Assembly: GCF_910592395.1 (NCBI RefSeq)
Contig: NC_088314.1
Location: 2,232,001 to 2,296,000 of the forward strand
From: Lineus longissimus
Lineage: Eukaryota > Nemertea > Pilidiophora > Heteronemertea > Lineidae
Reading direction: 5' to 3'
Length of the DNA stretch: 64,000 nucleotides
Shown here piece after piece: positions 1 to 13,264 of the stretch. A program made the position numbers and the translations under genes. How positions within the stretch are numbered: the first letter of the stretch is position 1; the number at the start of each line of letters is the position of its first letter. The notes below the pieces were generated by a model, which searched no databases, was not told the DNA's origin, and worked only from the letters and a program-made list of their open reading frames with translations.

Positions 1-600
1 TCTACAGCTCTGTTCTAAATACAATAACGGTTGACATGACAGGGCCAAGAAGCTTGTATTATTACTGAACTTGGCTGTGCTGATGCATTTCCAGCAGTCG
101 TATTGTGGTTTATCCCCAATTGTCAACGCGTAACCTGCAAGTGGCAAACTGTTTGCAACATTGGGGCAGAGAAAAACGGATTTAGCCATTGCCATGGACT
201 GATCTGCTGATGTCAACAACACTAATTGTTTCCGATCGACTACTCAGATTCCATGTTGACACTAATTGATGGGTCATGTGACGTCACGGACAATTACCAT
301 GATTGACTTGCGGGTTGGTCTTCATGTCGTGTATTGGTTTCCCTCTCGAAAACACTCCCTTGAATTCAATATCGTAATTGATAAACACGGTGATAATGTA
401 AGGGATTTCGGTGTCACTTTCAGAACATTCTGATCATACCACCCAAGGAGAATCACATCTCCAATTGCATCTCTATAAGGCGATTATTATGCTTCTCGAA
501 GAATCAGGTGATATGGTCTGTAGGAGAGGTGTCAAAGACGTCATTTTTTCGATTCGAAATCGATCAAGTGGTAAAACCCTTCTACAAACTTGATATTTTG

Positions 601-615
601 CCCCCCCCCCCCCCC
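601..615. repeat. Poly-C tract
   Basis: An uninterrupted run of 15 C. A comparable 14-G run lies at 1538-1551 and a 17-G run at 51218-51234. These are simple-sequence tracts and likely sites of length polymorphism or sequencing error. Confidence 0.9.
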
Positions 616-1537
616 AGAGCAATTATTTTTCCGAACGAATATGTACTATTCAACTTGTCCTTGAACTAGAAATATTAAATGGTGCGAGAAACTTTATCAC
701 AATTAGCAGAGATGTTACCTAAAACGAACCTAAATATACCAGAGTTTTCAACGGTTTTTACAGTCTGACGCCGTTAAAGCAGACGAAAGTTTACCGTCTC
801 ACTCTGTTACTGACCATCTGACGCCAATTTCCAAGTGACATTGATGTTCGTTAGTGATGAGGTGACGGGTGGTTAGCTGAGGTTGGTAAGATAGGCTACT
901 GAGGGCAGCTTCAGGGAAAGGTTCAGGACCGGTGTCGAAATAGACTGCGAGGTCATTGTTTATACCAGCATACTATAAAATGTGTGACAAAGGGACCTGA
1001 ATTTGGATCATGAATCTTATAATGCGACCTAATAGTGCACGTCCATATAATTTTGTTGGTGAATGCGATATATTCGGCTCAGAAGCAATTTCCCTCGGCA
1101 AAGGTTTTTTAAACACACTTTAGATACAAAATATTGAAGATGCCCTGCGGAAGAAGTTTGTTCAAAAGCTTGTGTGTAAAACGTTCGGATATGTCAAGTG
1201 CATGGTATAAGGTACATACAGCATAAGCTCATATCAGCTTATGGTTCTGGGCTATCCTTTTCTACAGCTCAATATCAATATCTCGGCGAGACGAAAACGA
1301 GCCAGATCTCCTTTCCAACCTGAGTTCTCTCATGTTTGCCGCCTTTATTTCAGAGTATGTACTATATCACCAGTCTGGCGCGTAGGTGTGGCTGCCTAGA
1401 ATATGCATAGGGTCTGAAATTGTTTTTGGTAAATAGACTATAGATAGACAATGATTTATCGTTAGTCAATAAAAGGGAATTAAAGTTTTAACTGTGGAAT
1501 CGATCTGCTTTCAGACTAAAGAACCCTGTGGAACGGA

Positions 1538-1551
1538 GGGGGGGGGGGGGG
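1538..1551. repeat. Poly-G tract
   Basis: An uninterrupted run of 14 G in gene-free DNA. No function is evident. Confidence 0.9.
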
Positions 1552-4500
1552 TCGCTACAGTTTCACAACGGTTTCATCACCGTAAGCAATGTCTTTTGAT
1601 CGCCTCACTGGAGGGAAAATACTTATTTTGATTTCTTTTAGAATGTTATCACAACAGTGCCCTGAACCTATAATACGTTGTCTCAATTTACTTGTTGTGT
1701 TAAATATACGAGTAAAGACATGTTTAAACCCATAATCAATAACAGTTTTGATCGATGTGATTGAATTTTGGGGGTTCACCCAAATGATAATAGACCAAAT
1801 AGCGTCAGAGGGGTATTCCTTTATCCCGTGGGTTGACCATAATGACGTCATCCCGAATTCCCATTAATCAAACTCTTTCAGGAAAACGCCTCCCGGAAAA
1901 CACCCGGATTTCTAAATATAAAACATACGTCAGAATATATCAATAACGAATTGTTTGGTTTCTTAAACTCTTAAGAAAATCCCCTTAAAAACGAACGCTT
2001 TTTACTCTTAATTGTTTCATTTTGTACGCATCAGACTTCCTTTAAAAAAGAGAAGGTATCTCCGACTGCTCGACCCTACACTCCGGATGCAGTGGACCGG
2101 CCTCGTCCCTCACCCTATGAGACAGTATGAATAGGATGACGAAATGGACTGCCCAGGGAGCCTTCTCTACCCAAGCCAAAATCTGTTTTGGAGGTCTCGT
2201 ATCATAAATTCAATCATCTCTTTCTGAAAGGAGACAATTGTATATTTCTTCTTGACATTTCAGTCAGACATCTTCTGATCAATAGTGGTGACCTTTTCAG
2301 CTAGTCTCCGCCACCAATAATTTATTCTGTACCCCAAGCGGCTTCTTCCTGATCAGAGGAATACCCATCTTTGAGAGTTCCCTCTGGCGGGTACTTTTAC
2401 TCCAAGACTTATAAGGAAGGGAAAGCCTGAAAGATCACCGACAACGGTCTCCCGATTGGTTGATATTTGGGGATATCCCTTTGCCAAACCAAATAAGGTA
2501 TGGGGATTCCGTTGTCAATCAGTCTCCATTGGCAATCGAATCGTTGCCAAGACGGAAATGGCAAGGTAAAATAACAGCTAATTAGATAAAGCTCTGGTTT
2601 GTCCACAACAATATCAAAATAAAATCATATTGTTTGTTGTTATAATTGAGAAGAGTACCATATTCCATGGTAAGAGTGGAAAAAATCAGCCGATTCACTC
2701 GGGCATCTCCCACACAACCTGCATGAACTACCATTGAGAGGTACACCGTCCGTAGCCTCCTCTCATTGATGCAAGAAAGACCGGGTTGGCGTACTAGTGA
2801 ATTCCAAACTTGAGGGTCAAGATGCTCCCACAAGATGTTTACCATTATAACATCACTTCGACAATGTTTCACCTCCACATCCTCCAACCTTTCGACAATG
2901 ATATTTTTGCAGCGCAGAAATCCTTTGAAATCGCCTGCCCACTCATCATTCGACTAAGCTCCGGCTTTGAAATCAGAATTCCATATATTCAGCTTCTAGC
3001 TGTATAGGAAATGAAGATATAGCTGATGATATAACAATAATGGGTCTATTTTTCTGAATACTCCACCCATTGAATATTGATTTGTTGTGTACAAAAAATA
3101 GCAAGGAGATGCATTGAATGGAAAAAAATACTCATAAGGGAAGATAATTTTTGTTGTTGATTTGTTAAGTCATCAGTCCGATATTGTTTTTATGCGCTCT
3201 CTATATTTGGACTGGAAAAATTTCGTGTCATTTTGGTGATGAATAACTTCATTTAGCCATGAGATCATTCGGGAGGGACTCTTTTGGGCAAACAGTAAAA
3301 AAGTTACTTTCGGGTGTTTCCCCATTCAAGCGAAAGCTTTCTCTTTGAAGAAGGTCCTTCCTCGAAAAGCTCACTTGCCGAAAAGGTTTCGAAGTTGTTA
3401 CTGTTGTTTTACAATGCTGGGGATCAAACTTTGGAAAGCAAGCCGGGAGAAATAGTCTGTTATAATTTGTTACTAAAAAAGATAACCATTGTATTCTACA
3501 AACGTTGTATGTGTACGCGTACATCTATTGATCTTCTTTGGATACGTGACATGAATAACATGTTCCATTGTTGTTACCATACACCTTGTTGGTACATGAT
3601 GTAATATTCATGGTACAAATAATCATTTGAGCGCAGAACATTAAGCGCTCAGTTTTACCATTACGCCCACCTAAAACTCGATCACTATACACCGTGCACT
3701 AGACACCATCACCCACGATTGCAATGAATTACAAGCAGCAAGCCCTTGCTGAAGAACCTTAGCCGGAAGTTAACGTTATCACTGCAGAGAACATCATTTT
3801 TTATCAAAGAAGATAGCCTATGCGTGGCAGTTCTATATAAATCCACCTTCGTTCGTGTCAAAGTGAACTAAAAGCGGAAGTGTAGGGCAGACGATTTTTT
3901 CAAGAAGCAACACTAACAGATGTCTGCTGTGATTGGTTATTCGTCTCCAAACCCACCTCCTTTCTTGTGAACGCGAGCTTGGATGAAACGACATGAATGA
4001 AATCCCATCTCGAGGAGAAGAGAATAATATACATGATAGGACAACTAACTTCCTGTGAGTGAAATATCGCTCGAAACACCCTCGAGATACCTCCGTTCAT
4101 ACAGGGAAAGGATATTTTTATTAAGCTACGGTAATGTCAGAGCATCATAGGCAATGTAAAAGATCACAGAAAAGCCATTAGACGGGCCTATTTATATCCT
4201 AGCGAAGGCTGAGGGATAATGATTACGGATGATGAAGATGTTAGCCTCTCTGCGGGCAAGATGAGACGCCACTCCCCGATATGGTGTATTATTCGTCTAA
4301 ATAGCTTCATTTATGGAATACATATTGGTATACCGGTAAGGAAATGAATTAATGATGTATTGTCCTGAGAAAAATGTCATAATCTGATGGTAAGGTTCGA
4401 GATACATGCACTTTCGAAGCTTTCTGACGCTTTCTTCTCCATGTGACACCTTAAAAATCGGTTTCAAGAGCTTAAAATTCATCAAAATTGCAGGCTTACT

Positions 4501-4943
4501 TTCAGAATAAACCCAATGAAGTATAGTAGGCCAAAATCATAGTGACTGGGTAACATTTATACAGCATTTTGATTCCGAAATGAGTTATATAAAAGGTAAT
4601 ATCCAAACTCAATCTTACTCAATCAGGTAATTCCTAAATATGTATTTTGTACTGATGATTGGACCTCCTTGATTTACTATGCACGTACGACAATCATTGA
4701 CAAGGTATTTCATAATCCACCCACTGGAACTATATATGGATTTTGTGAATGGGATATCTTTTATTAATACAGTGTCAGCTGCAGAATTCTCAATTGCCAG
4801 CTAGTACACACCTCACGTTTATTACCATGGAAATAGGCCATTATTGTTGGACTGATTTGTCAATGGTCAGCTGACGTTGTCACAAATGTCGATACACACA
4901 TAGCAAGGACTAGCGCCGGACATAGAGCGTAACCGTACGCAGT

Positions 4944-5060
4944 GAGTTTTCACAACGTCCCCGAAACGCCAGCACCAACATCTACATCTTTGGCATGATC
5001 AGCGTGTCGAAAATGGATTAGGCATTCGCTTTGGCGTTTCGGGGGATTTGCGAAAACTCC
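4944..5060. repeat. Palindromic (MITE-like) element with ~28-bp arms
   Basis: The left arm (4944-4971, beginning GAGTTTTC and ending GAAACGCCA) is the near-complete reverse complement of the right arm (5032-5060, beginning TGGCGTTTCGGGGG and ending GAAAACTCC), with a few mismatches. A loop of about 60 nt separates them. This could be a short non-autonomous DNA transposon or a foldback element. I see no convincing target-site duplication and no coding capacity. Confidence 0.65.
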
Positions 5061-6492
5061 CTGGTGAGGACATGATAGATTTTGAAATGTTAAAAAAACC
5101 AAGTCTCAGCCAATTAGCATGCATAATGATTGCCCAAAGCCACTGTGCATTTCGATTCAGCCACCAGCTGATACAATGAACAGAGCGTACCCCTTTAAAG
5201 AAAGAGTATACATATTATGCAGAAGAGCGATTACGGAAAGCGTAGGCGGAACAATCATTAAATGACTTTCTAACTTAATCTCATAATGTCATGTAAAACT
5301 ATATCAAGTAAAAAATTTACATTAAATTTTTTCTCAGTCCTTCTTCATCTTCACCAGCTTCTTAAAATAGACATCACCTGTCCTCAAAGTCTCCATATAT
5401 GGTAATCACGTGATCACCCATTCATAAATGGATTACAAAACCGATGTAAGATTGTCGAGTGCCGCACGAGCAAGCGAACGCGGGGGTGGATTGGCGCTCG
5501 CTTAACGCGAATCCATCGGAAACTGGATTGGAAAAGAAGAGTAACTTGGCCTGAAGGGATGTGAGTGAATATAATGAGCGAGGAAATCTCAGCACACGAC
5601 CCATTAACCCATTAATGTATCAATAACTTGCCCATGTTTTCAGAATTGTGGATCAGTTGATAAAGAGAAAAGGACGACACCACTTTCGATTTTGGTTGTG
5701 ATTTTAGACGCCTTGATTTTTTCTCGTCTGCTAAAGGATTGCGCATCCGCTCACCAACTCTAATTGAACGTTTGTTTGAGACCAGTTCAGTTGATCATTT
5801 GCGCTTTATCCAACCAAATACATAACATAATTATTCTCTGATATATCACCAAGCCCTAGCTGTTTGATCCCCGTGAAACACTGCCTTCGATACGTAGAGT
5901 GGTAAAGAGATCTACGTTCCTTGCAGTCTTTCTTCCTCACAATGTACGCGGAGATGAACCAGACAATAAACCTGTGACGTCATTATCTCTGATCCATTGT
6001 GAGAGAGCTTTCGCTTGCTTCGTCAGCAAGCTATTTCTGGCTTCAGTTTTCTTCTTGTATGATAATGTTAGTATGAATGGATGTTATCATGGCTATTCTG
6101 GTCTCAAGAAAAGCTAAAGGAAAGAGGATTTGAAGAAATGGTAAAAAAATTAAGCTGATGGAGACCTGAACTCTGCTTAACGTAGGCATTCGACACATTT
6201 TATAGTTTCATCTCTTCCTTTCGACCGAAAGCTACTGGAGTGTAACTCGGAGTTGAGCGAATGTGTAGGATGTCTGCCATCCGGTTGGCTTCGTGTTTCA
6301 TATAACCAAGAGGAAAAACAGTTTTAAGTATCGCGGAGTTGATGATTGAGATATATTGGTAGCCAAGCCCAGCGGAAGTGGGCAATATGAACTGGAGGAT
6401 GTTTTCAACACGATAGTCGGTCATAGGTGTGTTTTTGGTTTACATTGGCAAGAATACAGTATTGAAGAAATCACTCGACATTATCCGTGCAT

Positions 6493-6526
6493 ATCGATAA
6501 CGATTTATTATCGATAACGATTTATT
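6493..6526. repeat. 17-bp tandem duplication
   Basis: The unit ATCGATAACGATTTATT occurs twice head-to-tail, starting at 6493 and 6510, with no mismatch. It lies just upstream of the GC-rich minisatellite but differs from it in composition. Confidence 0.9.
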
Positions 6527-6599
6527 CCTCTGGTCGTCTCGACCAAGCAGTCATTCTATTCCAACGCCACCAAATAGGTTAATTCCGCCTTTCAATACT

Positions 6600-6778
6600 C
6601 CCGTGCAAGCAAGCGCACCGGTGGGGTCAATTCCCGGACCACACCCGTGCAAGCACGCGCACCGGTGGGGCCAATTCCCGAACCACCACACCCGTGCAAG
6701 CACGCGCACCGGTGGGGTCAATTCCCGGACCACACCCGTGCAAGCACGCGCACCGGTGGGGCCAATTCCCGAACCTCG
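6600..6778. repeat. GC-rich minisatellite, four copies of 44-47 bp
   Basis: Copies start at 6600, 6644, 6691 and 6735. Each contains the core CCCGTGCAAGC, then GCGCACCGGTGGGG, then CAATTCCCG. Copies alternate between GGGGTCAATTCCCGGACC and GGGGCCAATTCCCGAACC, so the array reads as two ~91-bp dimers, the signature of a recent duplication of a two-unit block. Several overlapping frames are open on both strands through the array. That is a composition effect, and I do not treat them as genes. Confidence 0.93.
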
Positions 6779-8464
6779 CCACTCGCGGGCCAAAGGAAGT
6801 GCTTGCCCTTATCTGCTCAGCGACCTGACTATATAACCGCACTTATCGCTCTCTCCCTGTAAACCGAGTATTACTGCCACTCTCTTCCAGTATACATGTT
6901 TACTGGGAAACCACCACACATAAGAGTGTCCAAGTTCGTGAACCCGATTGAAGGCGACAAAAAAAGGCCACCGTCGTGGGAATCGAGGGGGGGGGGCGCA
7001 TGGTAGGCAAGGTGTTCCATGGTTTTTTTTGTTAATCGAGATCTTTCTGGGGTTGTCACCTGGTGCAGGGGGTGATGTGGAGGGGAGGGGGGCTATAACA
7101 GTTAGGGTAGGCGAGGAGGGTCCATGTTTTCCATGTTTCCAAGGGGGCATTTTTTCACAATTTTATCGAGACATTTCTTGAGGCTGTCTGTTACCTTGCT
7201 GCCATAGTTTCGTAAAACATCTTCCACGGAATTTTAAACTTCCGGTGTCGACTCCTCTGTCGAAAGTGGACATTTCCATACTTTGCAGACAGGAAGAGAT
7301 ATAGTTACTGTTTAAATGGCCGCTATTCCGGACGCAGTGGATGATATGGAGGAAGAGTGATATAATAAGGATGATGAAATGAGACTGCCTCGGGAGTCTA
7401 AACCAGTCAAGTCGCGATGAAGTTCATCCTGACGAAATCAGGGGTTAATGTTCGCTTCTCCGGCCCTTTCCTCAGGATGGATGAAGTCGTATCCGCCTCT
7501 CAATGTTTTAAACAAAAGCCTGCATGATCACAGGATGAGTTTGCTCAAAACAGATTCGAATCGATAGCGAGAAACGAACACATATCGGAACTGCATGTGC
7601 CATTGAAATAAGAATACAATAAACTACAAACAAGTTTTCATGTCCCAGGGCAAAAAGGATGGTGCTGCATTATATCTTACGCGCTATAGAATTGCGATAT
7701 AGGCCTACCTTCACTTGTTGTTTTTAATGCAGTTAGGGTATTATCTTTTTGGCTGAGTGAATTCCTCTTCTCGCGATTTTGCGAGCCGATACAAGGCGCG
7801 GTATTAAATGGTGAATCAATCTCTGCGATAATGCTTTCGACCTACTGCTGCTGTTCTGTCCGTTTAAAGCAGGCCCCTAATCGATATGCTGGCCCATGTA
7901 CTGTACATGTAAATGTCTAAAACCTCCATATCAAACAAACATTCTCTACGAGTAGCTAGATGATATCTTTATTGTACAGTTTATTTACGATCTGGGCGGT
8001 TACGACCAACATCTGTGTCAAATTCCACTGTGTCATCCTCTTTAAACAAATCTGTTGCCATCGATAACTTCTAAAAAAAATGATATTTTTGTGTTTCAGC
8101 GTCAAAATAATACTTTGATGTTTCCAGTACGGACGAACAACCTAGATACTATTGATAATCAATGAAATCGTTTCAAGATTTCGGATCAATATGAGTTTGA
8201 AATGTTTATGATACAAAAGCGTGCTGCAGCAATCCAAGTCTTTAAAAGAGGTCACTGGAGGATTGCCACCTATTAGTGAGGACAATAACTAGTAGTCCCG
8301 GCAAGTGTGGAAAATATTGACGCGGTTTACTTCTTGGCAGAGACAGTAGGTCGAGTGAGACTTGTCAACAATAATCACCATTGACGATGTTTGGAGAATG
8401 CCGTAGAACTTGTAATGGCCTTTCTTGATTGGTCGAGATAGTTGGCAACCATTTATGCGTCAAA

Positions 8465-11400
8465 ATGGCTGCCACATATGAAAGGTTTGTACAATCATGA
8501 CAATTGGCTCTCTTCCCAAGCATTTTGCTGCTTATTTAAGAGGGTTCTACAACACACTTGCTGTTAGTTAATGATCTATGTGTCAGAAGACACGATTGCA
8601 GTGATGAGGTTTGCATGTCAGTGAGAAATCGACTCTTGAATTCAATGAAATGTCCTGGAGATGTCACTTGCAGTTGCAATGCACAGGACATTCAGTGATT
8701 CACATTCCATTCTTCTCCATGTCCATGTTTCATTCACACTCACTATGTCCTGATACCTCATGTGTGTTACACAGTTGTCTTCTTCTCTGTCACATCTTTA
8801 CAGTCTTTCTATGGTCAGTCTGGATCCGTCTTCCGTGTATCATTCCTGCCAGACAGCTGAGAGTGGCTCTGTCATGAAACATGGCGGTCATTTTCATGAT
8901 TGTCCATTATCCATAGGCGTAACAAACTGTGGGCAATTGGGTTAGCGTGTGAATTGGATGAGCATGTAGCCAAGGCCTATAGACTATGGGCAGGTGGCGA
9001 ATGTCACACAGATGGCCCTGGTCCTGGAAGTTAAAGTGAACTGAAGTGAAAGTGAACTGAAGTGAAAGTGAAAGTACAAGTACTACTACTAGCCTATACC
9101 GAGTCCAGTACTACAATGATTAGTAGTTACTGTCAGGCTTTTTCTCAATACCCTCCTTGTAAATCAAGGCTAAAAAACCAGTCCATCGGATGGAATCCTG
9201 AAACCTTTCGGTACCGGTACTAGAACTCCAATCGACCTAACACTGTAACACTAACACAACAGCTGCTCAATTGCCAAATCGGCACTACAACCTGATCATT
9301 TCCGACCATTCGTAACCTGGGTTGAGTAAGATATTGTGAGTCAAAGACTGCCTAGAGTATCGCACCAACAGTGGAAATGGCACCACTGGTCCAAGTCCTG
9401 CTCTGAGCCAATTCACTAAGACTCGAGTCCTAATCCTGTGGCATCAGGCTCACTCAGTTTTATTCATTTGTTATTGCAGCGGTGGGCTGGCAGCCTTTGA
9501 CTACAGTTTCATTGCAGAAGATATTGATTGGGATTCTGAAGTGGAAGGAGGTACGTAAATTCAGATGGTGATCAATCTACAAGAGTGGGTAATTGCTAAT
9601 TGAAACACATATTAGAAACTCCCTGCCCTGATCCAACTGCATGATTATGATAGTGATGAAAAGGTGATTTTGTTTGTCTCCGCAGGTAAAACTGCAAAAG
9701 CTGCATATGGAGCGCTATCGGAAGCTTTGCGCCGGGGTATACCGGAGGATAAAATGTGTGCTTTGTTCTGTCGAGGAAAACATTGCAAATATGATCGATC
9801 TGACTGCTGGAGTGAGGAGCAGATGGAAATCAAAGGATTGTTTTCAAATTGGTGAGAATTATTCTAATCTCTAGTCAGCATACTAACTTTTTGAATTCAT
9901 CAGATTCTTATCTTAGTTCCACATTCTTAAACTTTCTAATTCGAAGAAAAGCTGATTAACAGTTCGCATAAATTTCGTCACACTCACAACCAATAGTATG
10001 TCCAAAAGTTCATGTTATATTTCTATTGCAGGATAACAGAGAACATACTTGCAATGGCTCGACCGAGCACAGCACAAATAACAGAGTTTAAAATAATTGA
10101 CCAATTTAAAGAGTAAGTGTTTGAACATGGTGTTGATTTATGCATGAAGGGCCTAGAGACCAATTTATAGAGGCCTTTTGCCCTGGTATTGACTTACTAC
10201 TTACTACTTACTACATCTTTACAATGCACTTCCACAATGGTTTAGGCTTTCATCGTTATCATCATCAAAAGTGGCGGCATTGCCCTTCTTGGTCTTCGCC
10301 TCCTCATTTCATCTTATAATATGAAGAGTTAAAAAACTGAGCATGATTCCAAAAGCTTGAAAAAATAATCTGTTTTCCTCACTCCAGTGCAGGCATCAAA
10401 TCTGTGATAAGTCTTCAGACGCCCGGTGAACATGCTGCATGTGGGAAGCTGGAAGAAGGTGGACTTGTTTACAACCCGCAGATATTCATGGACAATGAAA
10501 GTAAGCCAATGCAAATCAGTAAATAGTGCTTCCAAGCCCCAAGCCTGGAAATATCTTCTGGATTAAACACCGAGAGCGAATACCTACTAGTACTACTGTA
10601 CATGTACCTCTCCCGATTTGACTTGGCCAAGAAATGTAGCAGTTCGACACTGTATCAATTGCTGAACTAATATCCACTGTTTCTCTTTCAGTATTCTTCT
10701 ACAACTTTGCATGGTATGTATTATATGAATCCAGCACCCTATCCCTACTAAAAAGTTCCCCAGATAGAAACTGAGACTTGTTGAAGATGCAAATTTCAAT
10801 TCCGACTATTGTCTTGATTAGATGAGTTCAAGGTTCATTGAGCTCACTTTTCTTCTTGGAATCATCAGCATGTGCCTATCGTTTTCTCAATTTCTTTTGC
10901 TTTTTTATCTTCTAGGCCGGACTATGGAACAGGCAGCATGAGAACTCTCCTGGACATGGTGCGAGTCTTCCAGTTCGCCATCTCCCAAGGAAAGGTGGCA
11001 GTTCACTGCCATGCCGGATTAGGGCGTACTGGGGTTCTCATTGGCAGCTACCTTATCTTCAATAACCGCATGACTGCTGACGAGGTGGTAAATTATATCA
11101 GGACGAAAAGGTACGCAATGAAAGGATGCAAAACAACGCGAGTGTTACGTTTTACTCAAGTGTTACTGCTTATGTCTTTTATAATTGCTTAAATGTGGCA
11201 GGTTTTGTAACAATCATACTACATGTAGTTTAAAATGAGTAAACATCTACAATATTTGTTGGTTGTTTATTTTCAGACCAAAGTCAATCCAGACGAGCGG
11301 TCAGATCGAATGCCTGAAGCAGTTCACTGAACATCTTACACCATTTAGAGTGGTCTTCTCATCAACGTGAGTATGCTGATGCATCCCCCTCAAGCAATCT

Positions 11401-13264
11401 ATTATTTAAGTCACTAGAGAGGTCAGGCCAGTTGAAAAAAAACCCTCTTTCTATTTCAGCGAGGAAGCCTTCAATGATTTCACCCTCTCTCAACACCTCA
11501 CCAGACAGAGAGGTGTACTTCATGGTTATGAAGCCAGGCGCTTGAAATATCTTCCAAAGGTAAAAGAAATTCTATTATAGGAATCGATTCCTAGCACTGA
11601 AACCAGTCCCGGGTCATTGGAGTGTATTTCTGGCTCTGTCGCTGAACATGCAATGAAAGGAACTAAACATCTCAATGGATATCAACTCCATGCTTGAAGA
11701 GAAAAGCTCATTTATTTCATTCTTTCGAACATTAGCATATCAAATATACTTTTCAGGTAATATTCGTGTGTTGTGAACGGCTCCTGGAGTTGGCGCACAG
11801 CAGTCACAGCTCGGCTCTCCATGACCAAACAGACACCATATCCTACCTGAAAGCAGCAGCTCCTCGTGCCTTCCCTGGTGGCAATGTTGACGACTCGGTA
11901 TCCATGGACTCGAGGCAGGCCTCGACATTGTTGGATGATAGTTCAGATAGTGACAAACAAGACTCTGATAGTTTTGCTGGTGATTTTACTGCCAAGCCAT
12001 CCCTTCTATGGGTTGCCCAGGCATTAGCAGCTACTGATTACACAGATGAGGTAAAGGAAACAGTGAAAAAATACAAGGTAAATGCACTTTCGAAAGATCA
12101 AGTGTTCATTTTCATGTCTTATCAGTAGGCCAGACGCAATTTCTTCAAAAATATTTTGCTGTAATTTATCAGGGTGTGTCTAAACTAACATTTTCCTTGT
12201 TTCAGTATTTACTTAATGGAGGTCACGGTATATGGAAGGAATTCTCGGAGCTTTCAGATCCACACGTTTTATCATCGATACTGTGGGACTGGATGGACCA
12301 TTTACTAGTGAGTCATCTGAAAGTTTATTCGAGATTTTATTGTACTCTTACCACATGAGTGATTGGTAGCTTATTATCATATGACTGGTTGGTTGACAGC
12401 TAGCTGAGGAGATAAATGTTTCCTGCAGTGTAATGGTGCCTGGCAATACAGGTGGGAGTGTGGAATTCCTTCACAGCGTTCAGAGTTTTTAAGAGGCAAT
12501 GATTGTGCAAGTGTCTGCAGAACTGACCCATTTAGGTAATGCCTGAACTTTCCTTCCAGGAACCAATCATTCGAACTCAAGATCTGACATGTATTCTTCA
12601 ACATATGGACCAGCCGGAGGAAGCATTCCAAAGATTAGAAAAGGTTAGAAGACGGCCAATTGTGTTCAATTAGATTTAGAATTGGGTGCAAACTTTAACT
12701 TTTCAAATTTTTCAAAATCGCCTAACAGAGAGTAATGTGTAACCTGCTTTACTAACAATTTTGAAAGTTTCAAAACCACAGTGACATACACAACTGCCTA
12801 TTGAGAAGTGACAAGAAGGTCATCGGTCCTAATTTAAGACATTTTGATGCAGTACTCTGTTTTACTATTCATCCACTTCACCAAATGCTGATTTCTCATA
12901 TCTTTGTCTTCAGGGTGGCCACCACGTGACAGAATATCTGATTCAATTTATCGCCAAACTTCAACCAATCCCGGACGCGCTCGAAGACATTCTCATGCAC
13001 CATCTTATCTCCGTCCTAACTCATCACAACGTGTACCTTGACAACGAGAAATTTCCACTGGAAATATCCCGCCACACGACAAGTCATAGATTCTTGAAAG
13101 GAGAGAGACTCCTGGGAATCATGAAGATCTTTTACGCTAATTTAGACGCAGCTGATAAAAAATATCAGCTTGCAGCTGCAAAAAAGAGTCGGGAAGAGAG
13201 ACAGGAACGAAGGCTGGGATCCGATTTGTCAACTGATTCTGGGACTTCGGTTCAGCCGCCGTAA
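8465..13264 (+). CDS. PTPDC1: Protein tyrosine phosphatase domain-containing protein 1 (PTPDC1-like), 13 coding exons, complete
   Basis: Coding exons: 8465-8484, 9480-9550, 9686-9851, 10032-10112, 10388-10500, 10692-10713, 10916-11110, 11277-11366, 11460-11559, 11757-12077, 12206-12307, 12560-12643, 12914-13264 (TAA). All introns are GT-AG and the sum is 1716 nt, giving 571 aa. It is a Cdc14-like cysteine phosphatase. The signature HCHAGLGRTG gives catalytic Cys about 189 and Arg about 195, with a WPD-loop Asp near 160. The Cys-rich N-terminal segment (CRGKHCKYD), the stretch ILAMARPS, the CX5R core and the block after it (RPKSIQTSGQ) match PTPDC1 in order. The family is linked to centrosome and cilium biology; the substrate is unknown. 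The middle is shorter than in the roughly 750-aa human protein as I recall it. Exon 1 (MAATYE plus a split codon) is the weakest call: it was chosen because its ATG context, phase-2 donor (GTTTGT) and reading frame fit exon 2. The other exons are firm. Confidence 0.92.
9034..9075. repeat. Short AAGTGAACTG-type direct repeats
   Basis: In PTPDC1 intron 1, AAGTGAA/AACTGAAGTGAAAGTG words repeat four to five times within about 40 bp. The GAAA/GTGAA spacing superficially resembles an interferon-response-type element, but I see no reason to assign that function. Confidence 0.7.

Larger units (their letters stand above)
1..8464. other. Gene-poor region upstream of PTPDC1
   Basis: No coding exon in this stretch resembles a protein family I know. 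The open frames are short, lack plausible splice context, and often overlap low-complexity DNA. What is visible is a 15-nt C run at 601-615, a 14-nt G run at 1538-1551, a foldback element at 4944-5060, a 17-bp tandem duplication at 6493-6526, a GC-rich minisatellite at 6600-6778 and G-rich DNA at 6985-7120. The last part, roughly 8.3-8.46 kb, should contain the PTPDC1 promoter and 5' UTR, but I see no diagnostic core promoter. Exons of a gene extending from the left cannot be excluded. Confidence 0.6.

Noticed and set aside
6551-6862. Five overlapping open frames of 70-80 residues on both strands
   Set aside because: They are by-products of the GC-rich minisatellite, whose unit lacks stops in several frames; no homology or splice context.
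10388-10392. The alternative PTPDC1 acceptor at 10392 (TGCAG)
   Set aside because: It would put the next exon out of frame; the upstream acceptor at 10387 restores KDAGIKS and keeps the family match.
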